This document shows positions 53,198-63,009 of a stretch of DNA of 64,000 nucleotides, piece by piece. A program made the translations under genes and the position numbers. The stretch spans positions 1 through 64,000 of the forward strand of contig NZ_APNK01000011.1 in NCBI RefSeq assembly GCF_000732535.1. Direction: 5' to 3'. The notes beneath the pieces were generated by a model that was given only the letters and a program-made list of their open reading frames with translations, did no database searches and had not been told where the DNA came from. Each line of letters begins with the position of its first letter. Within the stretch, counting starts at the first letter, position 1. This stretch comes from Salinisphaera hydrothermalis C41B8 (GTDB lineage Bacteria; Pseudomonadota; Gammaproteobacteria; Nevskiales; Salinisphaeraceae).

Positions 53198-53202
53198 TTG
53201 CC

Positions 53203-54693
53203 ATGACTGAACGACTGATCTTCGAACACAGCCGTCCCGGCCGTCGGGCCTTCGCCCAGGCGCCGGCCTCCGCGCCGGCGGTGGACGATCTGCCGGCGAA
53301 TCTCAAACGCGAGAGCGCCCTCGGCCTGCCGGAAGTTTCCGAGCTGGACGTGGTGCGGCATTACACGCGTCTGTCGCAGCTCAACTTCTCCATCGATACG
53401 CACTTCTACCCGCTAGGTTCGTGCACGATGAAGTACAACCCGCGGGCCTGTAACACGCTGGCCTCGTTGCCCGGGTTTCTGAATCGGCATCCGCTGGCGC
53501 CGGCCTCGCACAGCCAGGGCATGCTGGCCTGCTTCCACGATCTGCAGGAAATACTCAAGACCGTGACCGGCATGTCTGCCGTGTCGCTTACGCCGATGGC
53601 CGGCGCGCAGGGTGAGTTCACCGGCGTGGCCATGATCAAGGCCTACCACGAAGCCCGCGGCGACACCGAGCGCAACGAGATTCTGGTGCCGGATGCCGCC
53701 CACGGCACCAATCCGGCCACGGCCGTGATGTGCGGTTGCAAGGTGGTCGAGATCCCGACCGACGCGGACGGCGACGTCGATATCGAGGCCCTGCGCGCCA
53801 AGGTCGGCCCGAAGACGGCTGGCATCATGCTGACCAACCCGTCCACTCTGGGCGTGTTCGAGCAGGACATCCTCGAGATCTCGAAGATGATCCACGAGGC
53901 CGGCGGCCTGTTGTATTACGACGGCGCCAACCTTAATGCCATTCTGGGCAAGGTGCGCCCGGGCGACATGGGCTTCGACGTCATCCACATGAACCTGCAC
54001 AAGACCTTCTCGACGCCGCACGGCGGCGGCGGGCCGGGTTCCGGTGCGGTCGGCGTGTCCAAGCGCCTGCGCGATTTCATGCCGATCCCGGTGGTGGGTC
54101 GTGAAGGAGAGGGCAAGAGCGCCCGTTACCGGTGGCTGACCGAGAAGGACGTGCCGAATACCATCGGTCGCGTGTCGACCTTCATGGGCAATGCCGGCGT
54201 GTTGCTGCGGGCGTACGTCTACGCGCGCCTGCTGGGCCGCGAGGGCATGACGCGGGTCTCCGAGTTCGCCACGCTGAACTCCAACTACTTGATGGCCCGA
54301 CTCAAGCAGGCCGGCTTCGAGGTCGCCTTCCCGGACCGACGCGCCAGCCACGAGTTCATCGTCACGCTCAAGAAACAGAAACAGCAGCTCGACGTCACGG
54401 CGACCGATTTCGCCAAGCGGCTACTGGACTACGGCTACCACGCGCCGACCATCTACTTCCCGCTGCTGGTGCCGGAATGCTTCCTGATCGAGCCGACCGA
54501 AACCGAATCGCGCGAAACGCTCGACGGCTTCGTCGACGCGATGGTCGCGATCTGGAACGAGGCCAAGGCCGATGCGGCGACGCTCAAGAATGCCCCGGTC
54601 AGTCTGCCGGTGCGTCGCCTGGACGAAGTCGCGGCGGCTAAGTCGCTCGATCTGAAATACGAACCGGCCGACGACGCGCGCTCGGCGGCCTGA
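53203..54693 (+). CDS. gcvPB: Glycine dehydrogenase, subunit 2 (PLP-bearing half of P protein)
   Basis: This 496-residue protein carries the PLP lysine in [20 protein letters not shown]. Other blocks are [31 protein letters not shown] and [20 protein letters not shown]. With gcvPA it forms the (alpha-beta)2 decarboxylase that charges GcvH. No aminomethyltransferase regulator such as gcvA is in the window. It ends the gcv operon; an adk-like kinase starts 94 bp on. Confidence 0.96.
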   Translation: MTERLIFEHSRPGRRAFAQAPASAPAVDDLPANLKRESALGLPEVSELDVVRHYTRLSQLNFSIDTHFYPLGSCTMKYNPRACNTLASLPGFLNRHPLAPASHSQGMLACFHDLQEILKTVTGMSAVSLTPMAGAQGEFTGVAMIKAYHEARGDTERNEILVPDAAHGTNPATAVMCGCKVVEIPTDADGDVDIEALRAKVGPKTAGIMLTNPSTLGVFEQDILEISKMIHEAGGLLYYDGANLNAILGKVRPGDMGFDVIHMNLHKTFSTPHGGGGPGSGAVGVSKRLRDFMPIPVVGREGEGKSARYRWLTEKDVPNTIGRVSTFMGNAGVLLRAYVYARLLGREGMTRVSEFATLNSNYLMARLKQAGFEVAFPDRRASHEFIVTLKKQKQQLDVTATDFAKRLLDYGYHAPTIYFPLLVPECFLIEPTETESRETLDGFVDAMVAIWNEAKADAATLKNAPVSLPVRRLDEVAAAKSLDLKYEPADDARSAA

Positions 54694-54786
54694 TTAAATC
54701 CGATAAGATGCGCCGCGAGCCCGAGGCCCGCGGTGCTTCGGCGGGCCGTGGCGCCTGCTTCCGATCATTTGATGAAAGGACGATCT

Positions 54787-55722
54787 ATGTCTGCGCTGAT
54801 CTGCGGTTCCTTTGCCTTCGATACCATCATGGTCTACTCGGGGCAGTTCAAGAACGAGATCCTGCCCGATCAGGTTCATATGCTGAACGTGTCGTTCCTC
54901 GTGCCCGACATGCGCCGTGAATTCGGTGGCTGTGCCGGCAACATTGCCTACTCGCTGGCGCTGTTGGGCGGTGACGGTCAGGCCATGGGCACTGTCGGCA
55001 AGGATTTCGACGACTACGCTGACTGGATGGACCAGCACGGCATCAGCCGCGACTACATCAAGCGCATTGATGACGCCTACACCGCGCAGGCGTATATCAC
55101 CACCGACATGGACGATAACCAGATCACGGCGTTCCACCCGGGTGCCATGAATCATGCGCACGAGCAGGCCGTGCCGACCGACGCCGGGATCACGCTCGGC
55201 ATCGTCTCGCCAGACGGCAAGGACGGCATGGTGTCGCATGCCCAGCAGTTCGCGGACGCCGGCATCGATTTCATTTTCGATCCGGGGCAGGGGCTGCCGA
55301 TGTTCAACGGCGCCGAGTTGAAGACGATTATCGATCAGGCCACTTATTTGACGGTCAACGATTACGAAGCCAAGCTGGTATGTGATCGGACCGGTTTAAG
55401 CGAGGCTGACATCGCCGCCAAGCTCGATGCCTTGGTGGTGACCAAGGGCGCCAAGGGGTCGGTGATCTATGCCGATGGCAAGACCTACGAGATTCCGACC
55501 GGCAATCCGTCGGCGCTGTCCGATCCCACCGGTTGCGGCGATGCCTTCCGCGCTGGCCTGATCTACGGTCTGCAGCAGGGTTACGACTGGGAAATCACCG
55601 GTCGCATCGCCTCGCTGATGGGCACGATCAAGATCGAGCGGCCGGGTACGCAAAATCATCGGTTCACGATGGACGAATTCAAGACGCGTTTTGCCAAGGA
55701 ATTCGGCCGCGAGCTGGGCTGA
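54787..55722 (+). CDS. PfkB-family carbohydrate/nucleoside kinase (adenosine kinase-like)
   Basis: This 311-residue ribokinase-fold enzyme has a glycine pair near the start (FGGCAGNIAYSLALLGG), YLTVNDYEAKLVCD and, with the catalytic Asp, SDPTGCGDAFRAGLIYGL. FGGCAGNIA and the C-terminal layout are closest to bacterial adenosine kinases. It would act on purine nucleosides or sugars; the exact substrate cannot be fixed by sequence. The ATG at 54787 follows GAAAGGACG. It is likely a separate unit from gcv. Confidence 0.82.
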   Translation: MSALICGSFAFDTIMVYSGQFKNEILPDQVHMLNVSFLVPDMRREFGGCAGNIAYSLALLGGDGQAMGTVGKDFDDYADWMDQHGISRDYIKRIDDAYTAQAYITTDMDDNQITAFHPGAMNHAHEQAVPTDAGITLGIVSPDGKDGMVSHAQQFADAGIDFIFDPGQGLPMFNGAELKTIIDQATYLTVNDYEAKLVCDRTGLSEADIAAKLDALVVTKGAKGSVIYADGKTYEIPTGNPSALSDPTGCGDAFRAGLIYGLQQGYDWEITGRIASLMGTIKIERPGTQNHRFTMDEFKTRFAKEFGRELG

Positions 55723-55759
55723 GGAGCGACGGTACGGCGCATGACTTGAGCTCGTTGCC

Positions 55760-56302
55760 ATGATGACCGTTATGCCCGACACGCTCGATACGGAGCGGCT
55801 GCATCTGCGTCGGCCTGAGGCGACGGATGCAGCCGCTATCTTTGCCTATGCCAGCGATCCGGTGGCCACGCGCTACATGATCTGGCCGACCGCCCAGGAT
55901 ATCGACGATACGCACGATTTTCTCGATGACGTCGCCGCGGGCTGGGCTGATGGTGACGATTTCTGCTATGCGATCGTCGAACGCAGCAACGGCGATCTGT
56001 GCGGTGCCGTGTCCTGTCAGTTCAATCAGCACGGCGCGGAGATCGGATACATCCTGGCGCCCGAGGTCTGGGGGCGTGGTCTGGCCACCGAGGCGGCAGC
56101 CGTCGTGGTCGAAGCCGCCTGGGCCAACGACGATCTCTACCGGGTATGGGCGACCTGTGATATCGACAATGCCGCTTCGGCGCGCGTGCTGGAAAAACTC
56201 GGTATGCAATGCGAAGGGCGGTTGGCACGCTGGTCGCCGAGCCCGAATCTCGCGCACGACCCCACGCCGCGCGATGCGCTGTGCTTCGCGCTGACGCGTT
56301 GA
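55760..56302 (+). CDS. GNAT acetyltransferase (RimJ/RimL-like)
   Basis: This 180-residue protein has RLHLRRPEATDAAAIFAYAS, the DLCGAVSCQFNQHGAEIGYIL strand, PEVWGRGLATEAAAVVVEAA (acetyl-CoA loop) and VWATCDIDNAASARVLEKLG, the RimJ/RimL/ElaA-like pattern. Substrates in this group are protein N-termini or small amines. The second in-frame ATG at 55772 (MPDTLDTERL) may be the true start. It lies 38 bp after the kinase and may share its operon. Confidence 0.85.
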   Translation: MMTVMPDTLDTERLHLRRPEATDAAAIFAYASDPVATRYMIWPTAQDIDDTHDFLDDVAAGWADGDDFCYAIVERSNGDLCGAVSCQFNQHGAEIGYILAPEVWGRGLATEAAAVVVEAAWANDDLYRVWATCDIDNAASARVLEKLGMQCEGRLARWSPSPNLAHDPTPRDALCFALTR

Positions 56303-56411
56303 TCGCTCCGAGGTCGTGCGGGCCGCGGGGCCGCCGTGTGCCGGCGCATTCAATAAATCGTCATCGATTTGATCGCCATTCCCGCCCTGGGTGCTGCTAA
56401 ACTTCGCCGCC

Positions 56412-57215
56412 ATGTTCGTACGTCCCGATTTCGATCCGATCGCGTTCTCGATCGGCCCGTTGGCCGTTCATTGGTACGGCCTGATGTATCTGCTGTCTTT
56501 CCTCATTGGTTGGGGAATGGGCGTGGTTCGCACGCGACAGCCACACGTGCACTGGCACAAGGAGGAAGTCGGCGATTTCCTCTTCTATGTCGTGCTCGGC
56601 GTGGTGTTCGGCGGGCGCCTCGGCTATGTGCTGCTGTACCAGCCCGATCTGTTCTATCACCACCCGCTGCAGATCTTCGCGGTGTGGGATGGCGGCATGT
56701 CGTTCCATGGCGGCATGATCGGCGTGTTCATTGCCTCGGCGTTGTTCGCGCGCAAGACGAATCGCAGTTTCTTTCAGATCACCGACTTTGTCGCGCCGAT
56801 CGTACCGATCGGGCTGTTCTTCGGCCGCATCGCGAACTTCATCAACGGCGAGCTGGTTGGCCGGGTGACCGACGTGCCGTGGGCGATGATCTATCCGCAT
56901 GTCGGCCCGCAGCCGCGGCACCCGTCGGAACTCTACGAAGCTTCGCTGGAAGGGCTCGCGCTGTTCGCGATTCTGTGGATCTACGCGGCCAAGCCGCGTC
57001 CACGGGCCGCGGTGTCGGGGTTGTTCCTGGTGGGCTACGGCTGTTTTCGGTTCTTCTGTGAGTTCTTCCGCCAGCCCGATCCGTTCGCCGGCTTCGTGGC
57101 TTTCGGCTGGATGACCCTCGGCCAGGTCTATTCGGCGCCGATGATCGTGGGCGGCATCGGTATCCTGATCTGGGCGTATACGCGACGCGACCCGAATCAG
57201 GCAGGGGCCAAATGA
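56412..57215 (+). CDS. lgt: Prolipoprotein diacylglyceryl transferase Lgt
   Basis: This 267-residue inner-membrane enzyme adds the diacylglyceryl group to lipobox cysteines. The signature [37 protein letters not shown] and [20 protein letters not shown] are all present. Seven membrane segments can be drawn. The ATG at 56412 (MFVRPDFDP) was preferred over an upstream GTG. thyA starts inside its last codons (4-bp overlap), an order shared with E. coli. It would process the Moco oxidoreductase and other lipoproteins. Confidence 0.95.
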   Translation: MFVRPDFDPIAFSIGPLAVHWYGLMYLLSFLIGWGMGVVRTRQPHVHWHKEEVGDFLFYVVLGVVFGGRLGYVLLYQPDLFYHHPLQIFAVWDGGMSFHGGMIGVFIASALFARKTNRSFFQITDFVAPIVPIGLFFGRIANFINGELVGRVTDVPWAMIYPHVGPQPRHPSELYEASLEGLALFAILWIYAAKPRPRAAVSGLFLVGYGCFRFFCEFFRQPDPFAGFVAFGWMTLGQVYSAPMIVGGIGILIWAYTRRDPNQAGAK

Positions 57216-58021
57216 CTGCTGCGATCGAGCAGCCTTATCTGGATCTCATGCGCGAGGTGCGCGATCACGGCGTGACCAAGGCCGATCGCACCGGCGTGGG
57301 GACAAAGTCGGTATTCGGCCGTCAGATGCGGTTCGACTTGGCCCGAGGGTTCCCGGCGCTGACCACCAAGAAACTGCATCTGCGTTCGATCATCCATGAG
57401 CTGCTGTGGTTCATTGCCGGCGATACCAATATCGCGTATCTACGCGATAACAAGGTGCGGATCTGGGATGAATGGGCCGATGAGAACGGAGATCTCGGCC
57501 CGGTCTATGGCTATCAGTGGCGCAGCTGGCCGGCGCCCAGTGGCGAAGCGATCGATCAGCTATCGCGGGTGATCGAGGCCATTCGGCGTAACCCGGACTC
57601 GCGTCGGCATATCGTGACCGCCTGGAACCCGGCCCAGGTCGACGATATGGCGCTCCCGCCGTGCCATGCCTTGTTTCAGTTCTACGTCGCCGACGGCCGC
57701 CTGTCGTGTCAGCTTTATCAGCGCAGCGCGGATATCTTTCTTGGCGTGCCGTTCAACATTGCGTCCTACGCCATCCTCACGCATATGATCGCGCAGGTGT
57801 GCGATCTCGCCGTGGGGGATTTCGTGCATACGCTGGGAGATGCGCATCTGTACCTGAATCATCTGGATCAGGTCGAGACCCAACTGGCGCGTGAGCCGCT
57901 TTCGCCGCCGCGGCTTTGGCTGAACCCGGAAATCGATGATGTTTTCGATTTTCGTTTTGCCGACATCGAGTTGCTTGATTACAAAAGCCATCCCACGATC
58001 AAAGCGCCGATCGCTGTCTGA
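57212..58021 (+). CDS. thyA: Thymidylate synthase ThyA
   Basis: This 269-residue enzyme makes dTMP from dUMP using methylene-tetrahydrofolate. The catalytic Cys is in [13 protein letters not shown], followed by [56 protein letters not shown] and [15 protein letters not shown] are also canonical. The product dihydrofolate is recycled by folA, 3.4 kb downstream. Length is typical (264-280). Confidence 0.97.
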   Translation: MTAAIEQPYLDLMREVRDHGVTKADRTGVGTKSVFGRQMRFDLARGFPALTTKKLHLRSIIHELLWFIAGDTNIAYLRDNKVRIWDEWADENGDLGPVYGYQWRSWPAPSGEAIDQLSRVIEAIRRNPDSRRHIVTAWNPAQVDDMALPPCHALFQFYVADGRLSCQLYQRSADIFLGVPFNIASYAILTHMIAQVCDLAVGDFVHTLGDAHLYLNHLDQVETQLAREPLSPPRLWLNPEIDDVFDFRFADIELLDYKSHPTIKAPIAV

Positions 58022-58119
58022 ACGCCGGCTGGCGGGGTGCGCCGCGGAGATATTTTAAGCGCACGGTCGGTTACTTGCCGTAAACTCGCGCCATGAGGTT
58101 TCAATAAGAACTAGTCACA

Positions 58120-59835
58120 TTGAACCAGGGAAAGGGCCCGGTTCGTGTTCTCGTCGTTGAAGACAGCGACGAAGATCGCGAACGTCTGGCCAGCCTATTG
58201 GCAGCGGTAAGCGGCGTGGACTATACCGTCACGTTTGCGACGGATCATGCTCAGGCGGAGTATGAGCTGTCGCGTGCTGCCCACGATATCTGCCTGCTCG
58301 ATTACCAGCTCGGCACGCGGACCGGTCTCGAAGTGCTGCGCAGCGCCGCGGCGCGTCGTTTTGCCGGGCCGGTCGTGGTGCTGACGGGCAATGCCAGCTA
58401 CGAGATCGATCTCGCGGTGATGAAGGCGGGTGCGGTCGACTTTCTGGCCAAGGAGTCGCTGACGCCGATTCTGCTCGAACGCGTCATACGCTACGCGGTA
58501 CAGCAATACGCCGATCAGGCGCAGTTCACCTATCTGGCCGAGCACGATCAGATCACCGGCCTGTTCAACCGGCGCGTGGTCCAGGAGCGCATCGCCGAAA
58601 AGTTCGCTGAGCCGCTCGGGCAACGCGATCCGTTTGTCGTGATCTACTTCGATCTGGATGGCTTCAAGAGCATCAACGATTCGCTGGGACACAGCGTGGG
58701 GGACAAGGCGTTGGCTCTTGCCGCCGAACGCCTCCAGACGTGCTGCGGTCTCGATGTGCTGCTTGGCCGCATGGGCGGCGATGAATTCGTTGCGGTGGCC
58801 GACACTGCCGAAGTCGCGCATATCGACAGCATGCTGGGCGCCGTACTCGATCGGTTCCGGCAACCCTTGATCGTCGGAGAACACGAGTTAAGTGTCACGA
58901 TTTCGATCGGCGCGGCCCGCTATCCGGAAGACGGGGCGGATGGCATGGCGCTGCTCTCCCATGCGGATGCGGCCATGTACGCCGCCAAGCGCGCCGGACG
59001 AGATCGATTCCAGTGGTATGAACAGACCCGTGAAAAGACCGAAAACGAGCCGATCGAGTTGGCGAACGAACTGCGGGTTGCGCTCGAACGCGACGAGCTG
59101 TATCTCGTCTATCAGCCGCAATTCGAGCTCGACACCGGCCGCATCGTGGGGCTGGAAGCGCTATCGCGCTGGCATCATCCGCGACTCGGCCCGATTTCGC
59201 CGACACGGTTCGTCGCGCTGGCCGAGTCGCAGGGGTTCATTAATGAGTTGAGCGACTGGGTGCTCACTTCGGCATGCCGGCAATATCTGGCCTGGCGCGA
59301 TTACGGTCTGATCGACGCCGATACGGTCCTGGCGGTGAATGTATCCGCGCATCTCGTCAGCAGCGCGGGCCTGCTGGCGAGCGTACGCCGGTTACTCGAT
59401 GAGCGGGGGATGCCGCCGGCGTGCCTCGAACTCGAATTCAGCGAAGCCGCGGTCATCCTCGACGACCGTGTATTCGACGATTTGCTTGCGGCGCTAAAGA
59501 ACCTGGGGGTTCGTGTCGTTATAGATGATGTCGGGCGGGGACGCTCTACGCTCCAGTCGCTGACCCGGCGTCCGGTGGATGTGCTCAAGATCGACCAGAA
59601 TTGCCTGCGCGGTGTCGTGGACAATCCGAACGATCAGGCGATGGCCCGCGCCATCATCGCGTTGGGTGCGAGCCTGGGTATGCGAGTGGTGGCCGAAGGA
59701 GTGGAGAACGATGGACAGCGACGTTTCCTGGCCGACAATCACTGTGGTTTCGCCCAGGGCTTCTACTACGCGCCCGGACTGGCGACACCGGATGTGACCG
59801 AGCTTCTGGCGGGCGCGACGGCCCCGATGCATTGA
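58120..59835 (+). CDS. Response regulator with GGDEF and EAL domains
   Basis: This 571-residue protein has a receiver domain (1-125; phosphoacceptor Asp61 in CLLDYQLG, Lys111 in FLAKESL), a GGDEF domain (about 140-300; RMGGDEFVAV intact) and an EAL domain (about 320-565; GLEALSRW intact). The c-di-GMP inhibitory RxxD site five residues before GGDEF is replaced by GLD/CGLD. In the EAL part loop 6 reads DDVGRGRSTL instead of DDFGTGYSSL, so phosphodiesterase activity could be weak. It starts with TTG. The adjacent histidine kinase (23 bp on) may phosphorylate it. Confidence 0.9.
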   Translation: MNQGKGPVRVLVVEDSDEDRERLASLLAAVSGVDYTVTFATDHAQAEYELSRAAHDICLLDYQLGTRTGLEVLRSAAARRFAGPVVVLTGNASYEIDLAVMKAGAVDFLAKESLTPILLERVIRYAVQQYADQAQFTYLAEHDQITGLFNRRVVQERIAEKFAEPLGQRDPFVVIYFDLDGFKSINDSLGHSVGDKALALAAERLQTCCGLDVLLGRMGGDEFVAVADTAEVAHIDSMLGAVLDRFRQPLIVGEHELSVTISIGAARYPEDGADGMALLSHADAAMYAAKRAGRDRFQWYEQTREKTENEPIELANELRVALERDELYLVYQPQFELDTGRIVGLEALSRWHHPRLGPISPTRFVALAESQGFINELSDWVLTSACRQYLAWRDYGLIDADTVLAVNVSAHLVSSAGLLASVRRLLDERGMPPACLELEFSEAAVILDDRVFDDLLAALKNLGVRVVIDDVGRGRSTLQSLTRRPVDVLKIDQNCLRGVVDNPNDQAMARAIIALGASLGMRVVAEGVENDGQRRFLADNHCGFAQGFYYAPGLATPDVTELLAGATAPMH

Positions 59836-59858
59836 TCGGGATCGGCGTGACCGCGCTC

Positions 59859-61421
59859 ATGCCCCTAGATCACCGGATCGCCATGACCAACTCATACGCT
59901 GACGGTTCGAGCTTGCCCGTAGCCGGCGACGACCCCGGGTTCGCCGAGCGCGCGCTTGATCTATTGCTTTCGCGCGATACGTCGCTGGCCCTGTGCGGCC
60001 TGACGCTCGATGGGCGAATTCGCCGCTGGCACGATAGCGCAGAGCGATTGCTGGGTCATTTCGCGTCCGATGTCATCGGTCGTCGCCTGGATTATCTGGC
60101 GCCGGCCGAATATCGGCATCAGGGCGTGGTAACGCGGACCTTGTTTGGTGCCTCGGCCGCGGGCCATACGCAGCTCGACCTACCGCTGATCGCGCGCGCG
60201 GGCGCGCGCAAGACTTGTCGCCTGGATATCCGGCCACAGGCCGAAGCGGAACCCGGCTTCGCGGTACTGGTGCAGGAGATCGGTGCCGGATGCGATGCGC
60301 CCAGCCGCGCCCGCGGGCCACGCAATACCCGGGCCGCGCACCGTGCCAACCTGGCGTTGATCGGGGGCGAGCCCGGCTGGATCGGACTGGGTCTGGAAGC
60401 CGAGGTCCGGCATGTCAGTCCGCAGGCGGCGCAATGCCTGGGGATTGGCGACCGGGACTGGGTGGGGCGCCCGCTGTCCGATTTACTGCGGCCGACCGAG
60501 GACGAGGACTGGTATCGATTGCTGCATCGCGCGGTCGAGACCGACCGGCCGCAACAATCGCTCGTGATCCCCGCGACGCGGCAGGCGAGCGATATCTGTT
60601 GGCCGGCGACACTCGTCGCGCTTTACGATGAGGCCGGAGACGCCCTGATGGGCTTCACCCTGGCGCTGGGCGATGCCGAAAAAAGCGCCGACCGGCGTAC
60701 GGCGCCGATGACCGACGTGGCTCAGTCGCCCGAGCGAGCCTGGTTCAACGCCGTCGTGCACGATTTGCGCGAGCCCCTGCGCCGGGTGCGCGGGTACGTC
60801 GAGGTCCTGCGGCGCGATGAAGCGCCTACGCTCGGCGCGCAGGCCAATGATTATTTGGCCCGCATCGATACGGCGATTGCGCGCCTACAGGACAATGTCG
60901 GGGGCGTCCTGCGGCTGGCCCGTCTCGATCAGACCCCGTTCGTGCCCGAGCGCGTCGAGCTCGAGGCGGTGATCGACGCCGTGCTCGACGATCTCGAAAC
61001 GCTTGTCCGCGACCACGGCGCCCGGATTGATATCTCCGCTCTGGGAGCGGTCTCTGGAGACCCGGTGCAACTGCGCTTGTTGTTCCAGAACCTCATTGAT
61101 AACAGCATTCGCTATCGCCGACCGGACGTGCCACCGCGTATCGCGATCATGCGGCTGGACGGGGATTCGGACGACGGCATGCTGCGATTGCGCTATACCG
61201 ACAACGCCCGCGGGTTCGAACGCGGCGATGCGGAGCTCGTCCGATCGCAGCCGGACAAAGTCGAAGGCACGGGCATCGGGCTCGATCTGTGCCGGCGCAT
61301 CGCGCGGCGTCACCGAGGGGATCTCGAGATCGCGGAAACGCACGGGCAGGGCACGACGTTTATCATTAAGCTTGCTCGAGACACCGATTCGGGCGCGACC
61401 CAGAGCCTGGAGACCGAATGA
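59859..61421 (+). CDS. PAS-domain sensor histidine kinase
   Basis: This 520-residue protein has two PAS-like regions (about 30-140, RIRRWHDSAERLLGHFASDV; and 165-275, LLRPTEDEDWYRLLHRAVET), no clear membrane segment, and a kinase core. The phosphoacceptor is His301 (NAVVHDLREPLRRVRGYVEV). ATP-binding motifs are FQNLIDNSIRYR (N box), TDNARGFE (G1) and GTGIGLDLCRRIARRHRGDL (G2). It resembles soluble bacteriophytochrome-type kinases without the chromophore domains. It probably partners the REC-GGDEF-EAL protein. Starts at 59859 or 59883 are both possible. Its stop overlaps folA (ATGA). Confidence 0.88.
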   Translation: MPLDHRIAMTNSYADGSSLPVAGDDPGFAERALDLLLSRDTSLALCGLTLDGRIRRWHDSAERLLGHFASDVIGRRLDYLAPAEYRHQGVVTRTLFGASAAGHTQLDLPLIARAGARKTCRLDIRPQAEAEPGFAVLVQEIGAGCDAPSRARGPRNTRAAHRANLALIGGEPGWIGLGLEAEVRHVSPQAAQCLGIGDRDWVGRPLSDLLRPTEDEDWYRLLHRAVETDRPQQSLVIPATRQASDICWPATLVALYDEAGDALMGFTLALGDAEKSADRRTAPMTDVAQSPERAWFNAVVHDLREPLRRVRGYVEVLRRDEAPTLGAQANDYLARIDTAIARLQDNVGGVLRLARLDQTPFVPERVELEAVIDAVLDDLETLVRDHGARIDISALGAVSGDPVQLRLLFQNLIDNSIRYRRPDVPPRIAIMRLDGDSDDGMLRLRYTDNARGFERGDAELVRSQPDKVEGTGIGLDLCRRIARRHRGDLEIAETHGQGTTFIIKLARDTDSGATQSLETE

Positions 61422-61915
61422 ATCAACCGCGCATCAGCCTGATCGCGGCCATGGATGCCAACGGCGTCATCGGCGCCAGCGGCGGCATGCCGTGGCATCT
61501 GCCGGACGATTTGCGCTGGTTCAAACAGAATACGCGGGACAAGCCCATCCTCATGGGCCGTCGTACCTTCGAGTCGATCGGGCGCGCGCTACCGCATCGT
61601 CGCAATATGGTGTTGACGCGCCGCGCCGATATCGAGGCCGCGGACATCGAAACGGTGGATGCCTTCGACGCCGCGCTGGCGCGGGTGGCGGGCGCGGCCG
61701 AGCTCATGGTCATCGGTGGAGCTCAGGTCTATACGCTGGCGTTACCGTACGCCGACCGGCTGTTGATTACTCGGATCGATGCCGAATATACCGGCGATAC
61801 CTGGTTTCCGGCCGTCGATTGGCGCCACTGGCGGTTGATTGCGGACGATCCGCGGCCGCCGGTCGGGGAAACGCCGGGGTATCGGTTCATGACGTACGAG
61901 CGTATAGCTGGTTAG
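61418..61915 (+). CDS. folA: Dihydrofolate reductase
   Basis: This 165-residue enzyme regenerates tetrahydrofolate. It begins with ISLIAAMDANGVIGASGGMP, followed by WHLPDDLRWFKQNT (catalytic Asp), PILMGRRTFESIG, and GGAQVYTLALPYADRLLITR. Length is typical (about 160). It meets the kinase gene with a 4-bp overlap, an unusual pairing that puts folate recycling in the same transcript as signalling genes. Confidence 0.96.
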   Translation: MNQPRISLIAAMDANGVIGASGGMPWHLPDDLRWFKQNTRDKPILMGRRTFESIGRALPHRRNMVLTRRADIEAADIETVDAFDAALARVAGAAELMVIGGAQVYTLALPYADRLLITRIDAEYTGDTWFPAVDWRHWRLIADDPRPPVGETPGYRFMTYERIAG

Positions 61916-61966
61916 ACTGCAGTCGTGATTTCCCACGAAAGCCGCACGCGGCCGCAAGGAGCCTTC

Positions 61967-62239
61967 ATGGCAGATACGCAAGCCGAATTCGAACAGGCAC
62001 AGAAGGACGTCGAGACGCTGTCGCGGCGTCCGAGCAACGACGATCTGCTCGCCCTTTATGCCCACTACAAGCAGGCGACGGCGGGGGATGTGTCCGGCAA
62101 GCGCCCGGGCATGACTGATTTCAAGGGCCGTGCCAAGTACGATGCCTGGGCCAGCCTGAAGGGCATGGACGCCGAAAAAGCCATGCAGGGCTATATCACC
62201 AAGGTCGGCGCTTTGTTCGATGCCGAACGCGATCGTTAA
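61967..62239 (+). CDS. Acyl-CoA-binding protein
   Basis: This 90-residue protein matches eukaryotic-type ACBP: FEQAQKDVETLSRRPSNDDL, LLALYAHYKQATAGDVSGKR, PGMTDFKGRAKYDAWASLKG, and MQGYITKVGALF. The acyl-CoA-binding Tyr and Lys residues of the YxxYKQAT and KxxYDAW blocks are present. It carries long-chain acyl-CoA in the cytosol. The ATG at 61967 gives the family N-terminus. Bacterial ACBPs are scattered, so horizontal origin is possible, but codon use looks native. Confidence 0.95.
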   Translation: MADTQAEFEQAQKDVETLSRRPSNDDLLALYAHYKQATAGDVSGKRPGMTDFKGRAKYDAWASLKGMDAEKAMQGYITKVGALFDAERDR

Positions 62240-62288
62240 TTCCGCGCCCCTACGGCTGCCGATTGACTGTTTTCCGACGCCTGGCCCA

Positions 62289-62574
62289 AGGGCGTGTTGA
62301 GGTTTCGTACGAGTCCGCGCCAAGCGCTGTTTTGCGGCAAGACGAGGCGTAGCGAACGTGGCGTAGTTGTTCTACGCGAGAGAGCGACAACGCTGTATTG
62401 CCGCAAAACAGCGCTTGTCCCGAAGGGTTGGGCCGCCCATAAAAAAATTAACTAGGGGCGCCCGGCGGCGTTGCGAGTCTGGGTCGTGGCACGCCAAGAC
62501 GCGGCGCCCCGCGCCTTGCCGGACACGATTTGCGGACGCCAACGCGGCGCTCGCACGAAACCTCAACACGCCCT
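62289..62574. mobile_element. MITE-like element with nested perfect inverted repeats
   Basis: A 286-bp unit is bounded by 20-bp perfect inverted repeats (62289-62308 and 62555-62574; AGGGCGTGTTGAGGTTTCGT). Inside are a second 20-bp perfect pair (62321-62340 and 62398-62417; CAAGCGCTGTTTTGCGGCAA) and an A7 run at 62441-62447. It encodes no protein. This suggests a non-autonomous transposable element moved by an IS transposase elsewhere. No clear target duplication was seen. Confidence 0.75.
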
Positions 62575-63009
62575 AGCAGCCGATGGCCGCGGCAAGCACG
62601 CGGTCGCATACGGGCGCCCATCCCGGCATGGATGTTTTCATGCCGGGTTATTCGGGGGTGTCGACACGCCCGAATTCCGCACCCAAGCAGCTGACACTCC
62701 CCGCTGTTTCCAACGCCACTTAAAACGAACGTGGGGATAATCCGGCCGTCATTTTGGATCGGGTCGCGGCTTTCAGCTGGCGTGGTCATGCTCGCGCATA
62801 CTCACGTTATCGATCCTGAAATTCATTGATGGATGCCGGGTCGGTAGGACGTGCCGGCTGCATCGGAGCGCGTCGCTGGTATCGTAATTGACTCGACATG
62901 CAGTGCGGTCGGAGCGGCTTATTGCGCTGCCATGCGATGGCCGAGACGATAAGCGGTGTCACCGTTTGCGATATCCGGCCGATGACCCACCGCTCTATAC
63001 GGAGTAGCC
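62575..63009. other. Gene-free region upstream of the sirtuin gene
   Basis: About 435 bp without a supported gene. A short dyad GGCATG...CATGCC occurs near 62626-62645 (TCCCGGCATGGATGTTTTCATGCCGGG), a hairpin with an 8-bp stem; no T-run follows. The sirtuin promoter is presumably in the last 150 bp. Nothing else recognisable. Confidence 0.5.
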
